64,000 bases of DNA. It comes from Niveispirillum irakense DSM 11586 (lineage in GTDB: Bacteria; Pseudomonadota; Alphaproteobacteria; Azospirillales; Azospirillaceae). The notes under the pieces were generated by a model. The model searched no databases. It was not told the DNA's origin and saw only the letters and a list, made by a program, of their open reading frames with translations. Of the stretch, positions 54,657 to 62,458 are shown piece by piece. Both the position numbers and the translations under genes were made by a program. Each line of letters starts with the position of its first letter. Position 1 is the stretch's first letter. Location of the stretch: NCBI RefSeq assembly GCF_000429645.1, contig NZ_AUCG01000023.1, forward strand, positions 186,001 to 250,000, written 5' to 3'.

Positions 54657-56042
54657 TCAATCCGATGATGATGCCAGGTCCGACCGGGCCGCGGCCATGC
54701 CCGCCAGCCGGCCCAGCGTGAACGCAGTGCAGATGCCCATGGCGGGCAGATAACCCCAGCAGGATGGCCCGGAAACCGACCGCGCCGCGCCGCCGCAGGC
54801 AAACAGGTTGGGCAGGGTGCTGCCATCGGCGCGCAAGACCTGGCCCGTAGCGTCAATCGCCAGCCCGCCCTGGGTATGATAGAGCGCACCGCGCACGCGC
54901 AAGGCCCGCAAGTTCCCCTGCGGTGGCGTTTCCGCCCACAGGCGCCCCTGGCTGTCTGGCTTTCCACTGCGATGGGCGGCCCAGGCATCGGCCAAAGCAT
55001 TGTCGAGTGTGGCGGGATCGGCGCCGATGGCGGCAGCCAGTTCAGCACTGTCCGCAGCGCGGCGGGCGGCGTTCAACTCGCGAAGCTGGGCACTTTCATG
55101 GATATGGGCGCAAGCCGCTTCAATCCGCTCATCGAAGATGATCCAGGCTTTTCCCCCCGGCTGTGCCAGCACGGGATGCACAATGGCGGAAATGTCCGCA
55201 GTTTCATTGTCGAAGCGGGCGCCATGGGCATTAACCAGGAATCCCCCTTCCAGGATAAAGCCCGGCGGCAGGGTGACCCCTTGCGGGTTAGTCAGCATGC
55301 CGTAGCCCTGATAGGCCCCCATATCGGCCAGGGCACCGCCGACACCAGCCCCCAGCCGGATGCCCAGCCCATCGCTGCCCTCATGCCCGTGATAATGGGC
55401 ATCGGCCGCATCGGGGATATGGGTGCGGACCATATCATGATTGCCGGCAAAACCGCCGGTCGCCAGCACCAGGCTGTCACAGCCCAGACTTTCCCGTTCC
55501 CCGCCCGGCCGTTCAATGGTGATGCCGCGCACCCGACCGGTTTCGTCCTTCAGCAGATCGACCAGACGGGCCTGGTAGAGAATATCCACGCCCCTCTCGG
55601 CCATGCGCCGATGCAGGAACTGAAGCGTATCCGCGCCAGAATGGCCCGGCCAGCCATGGACCCGCAGGCGGCTATGCCCGAAGGCGGCCTTGAAGCGCTG
55701 GTCCAGCGTGTAGGGCAGGCCGTGTGCGCTCACCAGCCAGTCCAGTGCCGGGCCGGAGCCATAGGCCAGGGCGCGGGCCAGGACCGGATCGGTCTGGCCC
55801 CTGGTCTTTTCCATGATGTCAGCGAACAGACGCTCGCCATCATCATCGATCCCCGCCTGCTGCTGCGCCGCCGTACCGGCGGCACAGAGCAGGCCCTGAG
55901 ACATGGAGGTCGTGCCGTAAGGCGTTGCATCCTGTTCCAGCAGCAGCACATCGGCCCCGGCATCGCGGGCGGCCAGGGCGGCTACGGCACCCGCCGCCCC
56001 GCCACCCGCGATGACAACCGGAATAGAATAATCAAACGTCAC
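54657..56042 (-). CDS. FAD-dependent oxidoreductase (fumarate reductase/tricarballylate dehydrogenase/ketosteroid dehydrogenase type)
   Basis: This 461-residue flavoprotein has an N-terminal Rossmann FAD site (VVIAGGGAAGAVAALAARDAGADVLLLEQ), SMSQGLL near residue 47, LVLATGGFAGN near 195, FLVNAHGARFDNE near 270, and a C-terminal LYHTQGGLAIDATGQVL, ACGGAARSVSGPSCWGYLPAMGICTAF. It is of the FAD-binding-2 family, which adds or removes hydrogen next to a carbonyl or carboxyl group (fumarate, tricarballylate, 3-ketosteroid). The lack of a heme or Fe-S partner next door suggests a soluble dehydrogenase. It lies 14 bp after an unknown protein gene, within the catabolic minus-strand operon. A desaturation that makes the alkene needed by the divergent LeuCD-like hydratase is attractive but inferred. 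Confidence 0.88.
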   Translation of the reverse strand: MTFDYSIPVVIAGGGAAGAVAALAARDAGADVLLLEQDATPYGTTSMSQGLLCAAGTAAQQQAGIDDDGERLFADIMEKTRGQTDPVLARALAYGSGPALDWLVSAHGLPYTLDQRFKAAFGHSRLRVHGWPGHSGADTLQFLHRRMAERGVDILYQARLVDLLKDETGRVRGITIERPGGERESLGCDSLVLATGGFAGNHDMVRTHIPDAADAHYHGHEGSDGLGIRLGAGVGGALADMGAYQGYGMLTNPQGVTLPPGFILEGGFLVNAHGARFDNETADISAIVHPVLAQPGGKAWIIFDERIEAACAHIHESAQLRELNAARRAADSAELAAAIGADPATLDNALADAWAAHRSGKPDSQGRLWAETPPQGNLRALRVRGALYHTQGGLAIDATGQVLRADGSTLPNLFACGGAARSVSGPSCWGYLPAMGICTAFTLGRLAGMAAARSDLASSSD

Positions 56043-56056
56043 GGCACAGCTTCCGG

Positions 56057-56572
56057 TCAGTTGTTGGGGGCGGAATTGTCGCTGAAATTCTGCCAGTCCT
56101 TGGTGACGAACTTCTCGTCAATCAGGGTGCGCTGGAAGCAGCGGCCGGCCTTGTACCAATGCCAGGTACGGGACCGGAACTTGCCGCAGTCGGAGATCTG
56201 GATCATCTCATAGAGATACAGATCCGGCTCCCCCTTACGGGTCCAGTTCAGGCAGGTGGAGCGGTTGAAATCATCCGGCTTCATGGCGGCAGCCCAGCCG
56301 GTGATCAGGTCATTGTCCCACCAGATACGGCCGTCGGCGTAAGAGGCCGGGAAGTCACGCTCCTCGGTCCGGCCATCTTCCCAGAAATAGTGATTGGTCT
56401 GGTGATAGGGGAACTCCCCCTCTTCCCGGAAGCGGCAGATCAGGCGGGAGCGGTGCTGGTCGATCAGCTTGCCGGTCTCGGCGCTGTAATAACGATACCA
56501 GCCTTCCCAGACGCCCTCGTTGCGGGCCAGCAGCGGCATGTCGCGACGCAGATCGGCGAGATTGTTGCTCAT
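56057..56572 (-). CDS. Conserved-looking protein of unknown function (171 aa), DUF3598/calycin-like
   Basis: The product is rich in Trp, Tyr, Phe and Arg and has the alternating pattern of a small beta-barrel: NEGVWEGWYRYYSAETGKLIDQHRSRLICRF, NHYFWEDGRTEERDFPASY, IWWDNDLITGWA, and LYEMIQISDCGKFRSRTWHWYKAG. It has no signal peptide or membrane helix. The look recalls DUF3598 or other lipocalin-like folds that bind hydrophobic ligands, but I cannot confirm this. It lies between the MDR reductase and the flavoprotein gene with short gaps, so it is part of the same pathway. It could be an isomerase, lactonase or binding protein. Confidence 0.55.
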   Translation of the reverse strand: MSNNLADLRRDMPLLARNEGVWEGWYRYYSAETGKLIDQHRSRLICRFREEGEFPYHQTNHYFWEDGRTEERDFPASYADGRIWWDNDLITGWAAAMKPDDFNRSTCLNWTRKGEPDLYLYEMIQISDCGKFRSRTWHWYKAGRCFQRTLIDEKFVTKDWQNFSDNSAPNN

Positions 56573-56596
56573 TTCCGATATCCCTTTCTTGGAAGA

Positions 56597-57607
56597 TTAT
56601 GACCGCAGATCGACGATGACCTTGCCCATCGACCGGCCAGAAAGCAGATGTTCGACCGCGTCCGGCACCTGATCCAGACCGGAAAACACACCATCGTCGA
56701 ACGTCACGGCGATTTTGCCAGCCGCGTGCAGGGCGAACAGTTTTTCCCGCGCTTCTGGCCACAGGTCGGTCAAAAGCCCGTTCATGAAGCCGCGCACAGA
56801 CGCGCCCTTGTAATAGAGCTTATGGGCGATGCGCGGACCGGTAACGACTTCCGGCCGCCCATCCAGATCCTGTGCTGCACCGGCCACGACCACCCGGCCC
56901 AACGGGGCGACATTGTCCAGGAACGCATCGAAAATGCCGCCGCTGACCGTGTCGATGGCAAGGTTGAGCTTGTTCGGATATTCTGCTGCCAGGATGGCGG
57001 CCACATCTTCGCGCTTATAATCGATCACCCGGTCCGCCCCCAGGCTGTGGACGAAGGCAGCCTTGCGGTCACCGCCGCACACCGCGATGACATGGGCCCC
57101 GTGCAGCTTGGCAATCTGCACCAGGAAATGGCCCAAGCCCCCGGCTGCGGCGGAAATGGCGACCGTTTCCCCCTGCCTGATTCCACCCACATGTTCAATC
57201 GCCAGCAATGCCGAAACACCTGTAGAAGCCAGGGCCAGGATGTCACGGCTGCAGGACGGCACGCGGATGAATTGTCCGGCCGGCCCGATATTGGCTTCCC
57301 GATACCCGCCGGTGAAGCGGATCGTGGCGGCGGCATCGCCGACCTGGAAGCCGGTCACACCCTCACCAACTGCTTCTACCACGCCGATGGCTTCCACGCC
57401 GGTATAGGTGGGCAGCGGGATGCGGATATAATCCACGGCGTTGCGGGCAATCTGGGTATCAAAGATCCCGTTCACCCCGCACCATTGGTTTCGGACCCGG
57501 ATTTCACCAGGACCGGGGTCGCGCAGCGGTTCGGTCATGATGTCCGCCCCGGCGCGGAAACTCTCGGCAAAGCGGTTGAGCCGTATGGCCCGATAGGTTG
57601 CGGTCAT
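56597..57607 (-). CDS. MDR-superfamily NADPH-dependent oxidoreductase (quinone reductase/ZADH2-like)
   Basis: The 336-residue zinc-independent MDR protein shows PGPGEIRVRNQWCGVNGIFDTQ, YTGVEAIGVVEAVGEGV, the coenzyme-binding SAAAGGLGHFLVQIAKLHGA, GADRVIDYKRED and a C-terminal GRSMGKVIVDLRS. Zinc-binding cysteines of alcohol dehydrogenases are missing, as in quinone, enoyl and prostaglandin reductases. Such enzymes reduce activated C=C bonds. The start overlaps the stop of the FAD oxidase gene by 4 bp, so the two are coupled, and it may reduce the product of that oxidase. The substrate is not known. Confidence 0.88.
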   Translation of the reverse strand: MTATYRAIRLNRFAESFRAGADIMTEPLRDPGPGEIRVRNQWCGVNGIFDTQIARNAVDYIRIPLPTYTGVEAIGVVEAVGEGVTGFQVGDAAATIRFTGGYREANIGPAGQFIRVPSCSRDILALASTGVSALLAIEHVGGIRQGETVAISAAAGGLGHFLVQIAKLHGAHVIAVCGGDRKAAFVHSLGADRVIDYKREDVAAILAAEYPNKLNLAIDTVSGGIFDAFLDNVAPLGRVVVAGAAQDLDGRPEVVTGPRIAHKLYYKGASVRGFMNGLLTDLWPEAREKLFALHAAGKIAVTFDDGVFSGLDQVPDAVEHLLSGRSMGKVIVDLRS

Positions 57608-59226
57608 TCCCTGTTCTTTCCGTTCATGGCAAAGCCCAGCACGCCCGGATTCAATGACCGGGTTGGATCAACGGCATCCTTGATGGCATCAAGAAGGTCG
57701 CGACTGGCGGGGTCACGGCTGTCACGATACGAATATGTCCGGCCAATTTGCAAGTGACCGCATCCAAATTCACGGAATTTTGCAACCAATAGTTTCCTAA
57801 TGCTTGTAACAATGGCTGTTGCTTCGGGATTGGCGGGCAGCTCCGGCAACCGGGCCATGTGGCTGGGCTCCAAGGCTTCGTGATGTACGGGTAGTGTCTG
57901 TTCCGGCCAGTAAATCACCGGCTCCAGGATCAGGCCGTTGGTGGAAAGCGACGTGAACAGATAACCGGTGCTGATATCGAGGCGGGCCATATCCTCCGCG
58001 AACTGGGCGAAGATGGCCTCCAGCGCGTCGAACAACGCCGGCGCCTTGGAAAGCGACGTTACACCATGGATGGGAATCCAGCGCTGCGCGCGCGGCCCCA
58101 AGGCGCTGTTCAGCGGCGGGAACGGCATGGCGCGGATGACCTTGGCGATCGTGTTCTCGATCTCCTGCCCGCCATTTTCCGTCGCGATGCGTCGGGCCGT
58201 CGCCATGTCATGGGCGACCCCTTCAGCGGTGCGGCCTTCTGCGATCATATGCAGCGGATAGCTGTCCAGATCGACAAAATCACGGCCAGCCTTGGCGATG
58301 CGGAAGCCTTCCTTCAAACCCTTCAACAGTGATTTCTGTTTCGTAATGACAGCGCCAAGTGCCTTGACGTCGCCGGTCAAGGAAGCGCGCTGCATGCGAA
58401 CCTTGGTCAGACCGGGATCGAAGGCGCACATTTCCGCAGCGATACCCGCCCGTGCCATGGCGGCCATGGCACGCAACAGGTCGCCCCCGGTGCGGAAGGC
58501 GAATGATGCATAATCCTCGTGCTGGGGGGCCTGGATCAGCCGCAGCGTGATATGGGCCTTCACGCCGAAGCTGCCACAATCACCACAGAAAATACCGGTC
58601 AGATCGGGGCCGAAATGACGATAGAAAGGCGTATCGCCATCCGCCCCGCGCGCACCGGTGCGCAATACCTGCCCATCCGCCAGCACCATGGTCAATGCGA
58701 CGACGCTTTCGCTGGTGGTGCCGTAATGGCCGGCGCCCAGCATGGCGTTCAACTGCGACACGCCCCCGCCAATGGTGGAGGTCAGGCCCGACATCGGACC
58801 CCAGAAAGGGGTGCGCAAGCCGTGGGATGCCAGGGCTTTGTTCAGGTCGATCCAGGTGCAGCCGGCTTCCACCGTCACCACCATGTCGTCGGGCCGCAGG
58901 TCGATGATCCGGTTCATCCGCTTCATGTCCAGCGACACGGTGCCACCGACCGCCGGGATATAGCCGCTGGTATAGCTCATCCCCGCGCCGCGTGGCGCCA
59001 CGGTAGCGCCGGCCTGATGCAGCGCGGCCATCACCTGGGAAAGCTGATCCAGATCGGCGGGCGTGACGACCAGGGCCACCGGCTCGGCGCTCTCGCTCCA
59101 GATATCGCCGCTATGCAGGCGACGCGTGGTGTCATCGTCGCGGACATTGGCGGGCCCGACAATAGCTGCCAGCGCCTGCTTCAGCCCCTGGCTCCCATCC
59201 TGTTGTGAAACGCCCTGATCGGCCAT
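57604..59226 (-). CDS. FAD-binding oxidase/dehydrogenase (GlcD/vanillyl-alcohol-oxidase superfamily)
   Basis: The 540-residue flavoprotein has an N-terminal FAD-binding-4 domain: PVALVVTPADLDQLSQVMAALHQAGATVAPRGAGMSYTSGY, followed by LDMKRMNRIIDLRPDDMVVTVEAG and GGGVSQLNAMLGAGHYGTTSES. The C-terminal oxidase domain ends with FGCGHLQIGRTYSY and IKDAVDPTRSLNPGVLGF. The family oxidises 2-hydroxyacids, lactate or phenolic alcohols such as 4-cresol and vanillyl alcohol. The extra middle region favours a large-cap enzyme. I chose the ATG at 59226, preceded by GGGGAC; ATG 59238 and an upstream ATG at 59277 are alternatives. It heads the minus-strand operon and diverges from the second LeuCD-like operon, with a perfect inverted repeat between them. 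Confidence 0.85.
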   Translation of the reverse strand: MADQGVSQQDGSQGLKQALAAIVGPANVRDDDTTRRLHSGDIWSESAEPVALVVTPADLDQLSQVMAALHQAGATVAPRGAGMSYTSGYIPAVGGTVSLDMKRMNRIIDLRPDDMVVTVEAGCTWIDLNKALASHGLRTPFWGPMSGLTSTIGGGVSQLNAMLGAGHYGTTSESVVALTMVLADGQVLRTGARGADGDTPFYRHFGPDLTGIFCGDCGSFGVKAHITLRLIQAPQHEDYASFAFRTGGDLLRAMAAMARAGIAAEMCAFDPGLTKVRMQRASLTGDVKALGAVITKQKSLLKGLKEGFRIAKAGRDFVDLDSYPLHMIAEGRTAEGVAHDMATARRIATENGGQEIENTIAKVIRAMPFPPLNSALGPRAQRWIPIHGVTSLSKAPALFDALEAIFAQFAEDMARLDISTGYLFTSLSTNGLILEPVIYWPEQTLPVHHEALEPSHMARLPELPANPEATAIVTSIRKLLVAKFREFGCGHLQIGRTYSYRDSRDPASRDLLDAIKDAVDPTRSLNPGVLGFAMNGKNRE

Positions 59227-59361
59227 TGCCGTCCCCATATGATGCGAACTGATGGGGGACAACCTAACCGCCCGCACCGCGATCGGCGCGGGGCGGGCGG
59301 GGATGTGTCCACAAGACGGTCAAAACGCCGGTGCCCCATGGCGGGAATGGTGCCCGGCATG

Positions 59362-59384
59362 GTCTGTTCGGCAGCCGAACAGAC
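59362..59384. promoter_or_regulatory. Perfect 10-bp inverted repeat, candidate IclR-type operator
   Basis: GTCTGTTCGG (59362-59371) and CCGAACAGAC (59375-59384) flank CAG, in the 178-bp divergent promoter between the FAD oxidase and the second LeuC-like gene. GTTCG/CGAAC cores occur in operators of IclR-family aromatic-acid regulators, and an IclR gene ends this locus at 62459. It lies 21 bp before the ATG of the LeuC-like gene, a place suited to repression. Confidence 0.72.
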
Positions 59385-59404
59385 AGGTGGCCAGGGACCG
59401 GGTA

Positions 59405-60814
59405 ATGCCAGCAACCCTTTATGAGAAGCTTTGGAACAACCATGTGGTGGCGGAAGAGGAAGGCGGCATCAGCCTGCTTTATATCGACCGGCAGATGCTG
59501 CATGAGGTTTCCAGTCCGCAAGCCTTTGCCGGCTTGCGGGAAAAGGGGCTGCGGGTCCGCAATCCCGGCGCCCATCTGGCTGTTGCCGACCATTCCGTAC
59601 CCACCCGCAACCGCGACAAGCCGATTGCTGATCCGCAGGCCCGCGCCCAGGTGGAACTGCTCGCCCGCAATGCGCGGGAATTCGGCCTCGACATGATCGG
59701 GCTGGACGATCCGCGCCAGGGCATCGTCCATGTCACGGGGCCGGAACAGGGCTTTACCCTGCCGGGGTTGACGCTGGTTTGTGGCGACAGCCACACCGCC
59801 ACCCATGGTGCCTTCGGCGCGCTGGCTTTCGGCATTGGGTCGGGCGAGTGCGAGAGCGTGCTGGCGACCCAGACCCTGCGGATGACCAAGGCCAAGACGT
59901 TACGCGTCAATGTGCTGGGCGACCTGCCGCCCGGCACGGGGCCTAAGGATATCATCCTGGCTGTTGTCGCCAAGCTGGGCAGCAATGGCGCCATCGGTCA
60001 CGCCATTGAATATGCCGGCCCCGCTATCCGTGCCCTGTCCATGGAAGGGCGGATGACCCTGTGCAATATGAGCATCGAAGCCGGATCGCGTACCGGACTG
60101 GTCGCCCCCGACGAGGTGACCTTCGCCTGGCTGAAAGGGCGACCGCTGGCACCGCAAGGGGCGGATTGGGATGAGTCCGTGCGTTATTGGCGCACCCTGC
60201 CCACGGAAGCGGGAGCGAGTTTCGACCGGGAAATCGAGATCGACGCCACCAGGCTGGCGCCGCAGGTCAGTTGGGGGACCAGCCCGGATCAGGTGGTGCC
60301 GGTTACCGGTCGCGTGCCTGACCCCGCCGGTGCCACCGATCCGGAAGCCGCCGCCAAGATGACCAAGGCCCTGGCCTATATGGGGCTGACACCGGGTCTA
60401 CCGATCCAAGAGATCATTGTCGGCCATGTCTTTATCGGCTCTTGCACCAATGGCCGGATCGAGGATTTACGTGTCGCCGCCCGTGTGCTGAAGGGACGGC
60501 GCATCGCCGATGGCGTTTCTGCCCTGGCCGTGCCCGGCTCCCAGGCTGTGAAGAAGCAGGCGGAAGCCGAGGGGCTGGACGTGATCTTCCAGCAAGCCGG
60601 TTTTGAATGGCGGGAGCCGGGCTGCTCCCTCTGTGTGGCCATGAATGACGACCGTTTGCCGCCGGGCGCGCGTTGTGCCAGCACCTCCAACCGTAATTTC
60701 GAAGGCCGTCAGGGTCAGGGCGCGCGCACCCATCTGATGGGGCCGGCCATGGCGGCGGCATCGGCCGTTGCCGGGCATATCGCCGATCCGCGCGATTATC
60801 TGGGGGAGGCGTGA
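59405..60814 (+). CDS. Aconitase-family hydro-lyase, large subunit (second LeuC-like, dimethylmaleate hydratase-type)
   Basis: The ATG at 59405 gives 469 residues beginning with the typical [14 protein letters not shown]; an earlier in-frame start at 59252 would run through the operator region and is rejected. Cluster ligands are Cys347 in GSCTN and Cys407 and Cys410 in CSLC, exactly LeuC spacing. Other hallmarks are [34 protein letters not shown] and [20 protein letters not shown]. This protein is closer to canonical LeuC ([18 protein letters not shown]) than the first copy. The downstream gene is a lyase of the isocitrate lyase/PEP mutase family, not leucine genes. A hydratase forming a 2,3-dialkylmalate, as DmdA does in nicotinate fermentation, is a better fit than leucine synthesis. 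A housekeeping LeuC is still possible. Confidence 0.85.
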   Translation: MPATLYEKLWNNHVVAEEEGGISLLYIDRQMLHEVSSPQAFAGLREKGLRVRNPGAHLAVADHSVPTRNRDKPIADPQARAQVELLARNAREFGLDMIGLDDPRQGIVHVTGPEQGFTLPGLTLVCGDSHTATHGAFGALAFGIGSGECESVLATQTLRMTKAKTLRVNVLGDLPPGTGPKDIILAVVAKLGSNGAIGHAIEYAGPAIRALSMEGRMTLCNMSIEAGSRTGLVAPDEVTFAWLKGRPLAPQGADWDESVRYWRTLPTEAGASFDREIEIDATRLAPQVSWGTSPDQVVPVTGRVPDPAGATDPEAAAKMTKALAYMGLTPGLPIQEIIVGHVFIGSCTNGRIEDLRVAARVLKGRRIADGVSALAVPGSQAVKKQAEAEGLDVIFQQAGFEWREPGCSLCVAMNDDRLPPGARCASTSNRNFEGRQGQGARTHLMGPAMAAASAVAGHIADPRDYLGEA

Positions 60815-60817
60815 GCC

Positions 60818-61426
60818 ATGGAGCCCTTTATCCGCCTGTCATCCATTGCGGCCCCTTGGAACGAGGCCGATATTGATACGGATATCATCTATCCGGCCCG
60901 CTTCCTGACCATCACGGAAAAGAAAGGGTTGGGGCGTTACGCTTTCCATGACCGCCGGTTTGATGGTGAGGGCAGGGAGTTCGAGGATTTCATCCTTAAC
61001 CGTGCCCCCTGGCGGCAGGCCGGCATCCTGGTGGCGGGGCCGAATTTCGGCTGTGGCTCCTCGCGGGAGCAAGCCCCCTGGTCCATGCTGGATCTGGGCA
61101 TCCGCTGCATCATCGCCCCCAGCTTCGGTGAAATCTTCCGGGGAAATTGCTATCGCAACGGCATGCTGCCGGTGACGGTGGATGAGGCGACACATGCCAC
61201 CTTGCTGGCGGATGCAGCAGCCGGGGCTGTGCTGGATGTCGATCTGGAAGCCGGGACCATCACCCGCCCGGATGGCAGCAAGATTGCTATTATCATCGAC
61301 CCGCAGAAACGCGATGCGCTATTGAATGGCTGGGACGAGGTGATGACCATCCTGAACCGCCAGGGCGATGCCATCAACCGCTATGAAACCGAGCGCCGTC
61401 AGCGCTTCCCCTGGTTGGCCCGCTAA
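60818..61426 (+). CDS. Aconitase-family hydro-lyase, small subunit (second LeuD-like, dimethylmaleate hydratase-type)
   Basis: The 202-residue swivel subunit starts 3 bp after its partner. It has NEADIDTDIIYPARFL at the substrate-binding start, GPNFGCGSSREQAPWSMLDLGIRC near residue 70, and FGEIFRGNCYRNGMLPV. The C-terminal NRYETERRQRFPWL is typical for LeuD. The side-chain-recognition loop after IDTDIIYPARFLTITEKKGLGRYAF differs from that of the first LeuD-like protein (PSREMKRVSKEGLGEGMF), consistent with a different diacid. The next gene follows after 56 bp. Confidence 0.85.
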   Translation: MEPFIRLSSIAAPWNEADIDTDIIYPARFLTITEKKGLGRYAFHDRRFDGEGREFEDFILNRAPWRQAGILVAGPNFGCGSSREQAPWSMLDLGIRCIIAPSFGEIFRGNCYRNGMLPVTVDEATHATLLADAAAGAVLDVDLEAGTITRPDGSKIAIIIDPQKRDALLNGWDEVMTILNRQGDAINRYETERRQRFPWLAR

Positions 61427-61482
61427 ACGCAGCCGCTCGCCAGAACCTTCATCAAACCACCACCATCAGGCAGAGAGATACC

Positions 61483-62343
61483 ATGGCCAACCCCATCCTG
61501 CGCCAGAAACTGGCCGCCCGTCAGTTCGTGATCGCCCCCGGCATCCAGGACATGATCACCGCCGCCATCGCCAACAAGGTCGGTTTCGATATCGTCTATG
61601 GCACGGGCTATTGGATGGTTGCCTCCTCCCTGGGCTTGCCGGATGCCGGCCTCGCCTCCGTAACGCAGATGGTGGACCGCATGTCCACCCTGGTCCGCAC
61701 CTCCAACGCCGCTGTGATGGCCGATGCCGACACCGGTTTCGGCGGGTTGCTGAATGTGCATCACACCGTGCGCGCCTATGAACAGGCCGGTGTCACCGCC
61801 ATCCAGATCGAAGATCAGGAATTCCCCAAGAAGTGCGGCCACACGCCCGGCAAGCGCGTGATCCCGGCAGAGGATATGGCGGAGAAGATCCGGGTGGCCG
61901 TGGCGGCCCGCCAGGATGAGAACATGCTGATCATCGCCCGTACCGACGCCCGCCAGACCGAAGGGCTGGAGGGTGTGCTGCACCGGATGAAGCTTTATGC
62001 CGAAGCCGGTGCCGATATCCTGTTCCCCGAAGCGCTGACCTCTGACGAAGAGGCGCGCATCGTCACCGCCTCTCTCGACAAGCCCTTCATGGCCAATATG
62101 GCTGATGGCGGCCTGACCCCGATCCGTGATGCCAAGACCCTGGAAGGGCTGGGCTACTCACTGGCCATTTTCCCGTCCATGACCAGCCTCGTGGCCGCTG
62201 CGGCCATGGAGAAGTCCTTGACGCATCTGAAAAATACGGGGGAGAGCCAGACGGCCGACATCCCGATGTTCGACTTCAAGGAATTCTGCTCCCTGATCGG
62301 GTTCGAGGATGTCTGGGCCTTCGATAAGAAGTGGGCCCGCTGA
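61483..62343 (+). CDS. Isocitrate lyase/PEP mutase-family lyase (2,3-dimethylmalate lyase or methylisocitrate lyase type)
   Basis: This 286-residue TIM-barrel protein has the family traits IAPGIQDMITAAIANKVGFDIVYGTGYWM, MADADTGFGGLLNVHHTVRAYEQAGVTAIQIEDQEFPKKCGHTPGKRVI, and IIARTDARQTEGLEGV. The KKCGH stretch carries the reactive Cys of the lyase branch (KRCGH in isocitrate and methylisocitrate lyases), and DADTGFGG and EDQ supply the metal site. This argues for C-C cleavage of a malate derivative rather than a mutase. The immediate neighbours are a LeuCD-like hydratase, so the pair could turn a dialkylmaleate to a 2,3-dialkylmalate and split it to pyruvate (or glyoxylate) and a carboxylic acid, with no CoA step. 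prpC and prpD are absent, which argues against a methylcitrate cycle. Confidence 0.86.
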   Translation: MANPILRQKLAARQFVIAPGIQDMITAAIANKVGFDIVYGTGYWMVASSLGLPDAGLASVTQMVDRMSTLVRTSNAAVMADADTGFGGLLNVHHTVRAYEQAGVTAIQIEDQEFPKKCGHTPGKRVIPAEDMAEKIRVAVAARQDENMLIIARTDARQTEGLEGVLHRMKLYAEAGADILFPEALTSDEEARIVTASLDKPFMANMADGGLTPIRDAKTLEGLGYSLAIFPSMTSLVAAAAMEKSLTHLKNTGESQTADIPMFDFKEFCSLIGFEDVWAFDKKWAR

Positions 62344-62458
62344 TCTTTCCTGACCGTCTGTCCAGCAGGCGGATAGGGCAACATCGTTTCTGCGACCGGC
62401 ATCCCCCATCTTGGCACCATCCCTTTGTCATATCCGACTGTCGGGGAAGGGGCTGTAA

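Noticed and set aside
59405-61426. Leucine-biosynthesis leuCD
   Set aside because: Not excluded, but no leuA or leuB is in the window and the pair is embedded between catabolic genes and an ICL-family lyase. I therefore did not assign leuC/leuD symbols.
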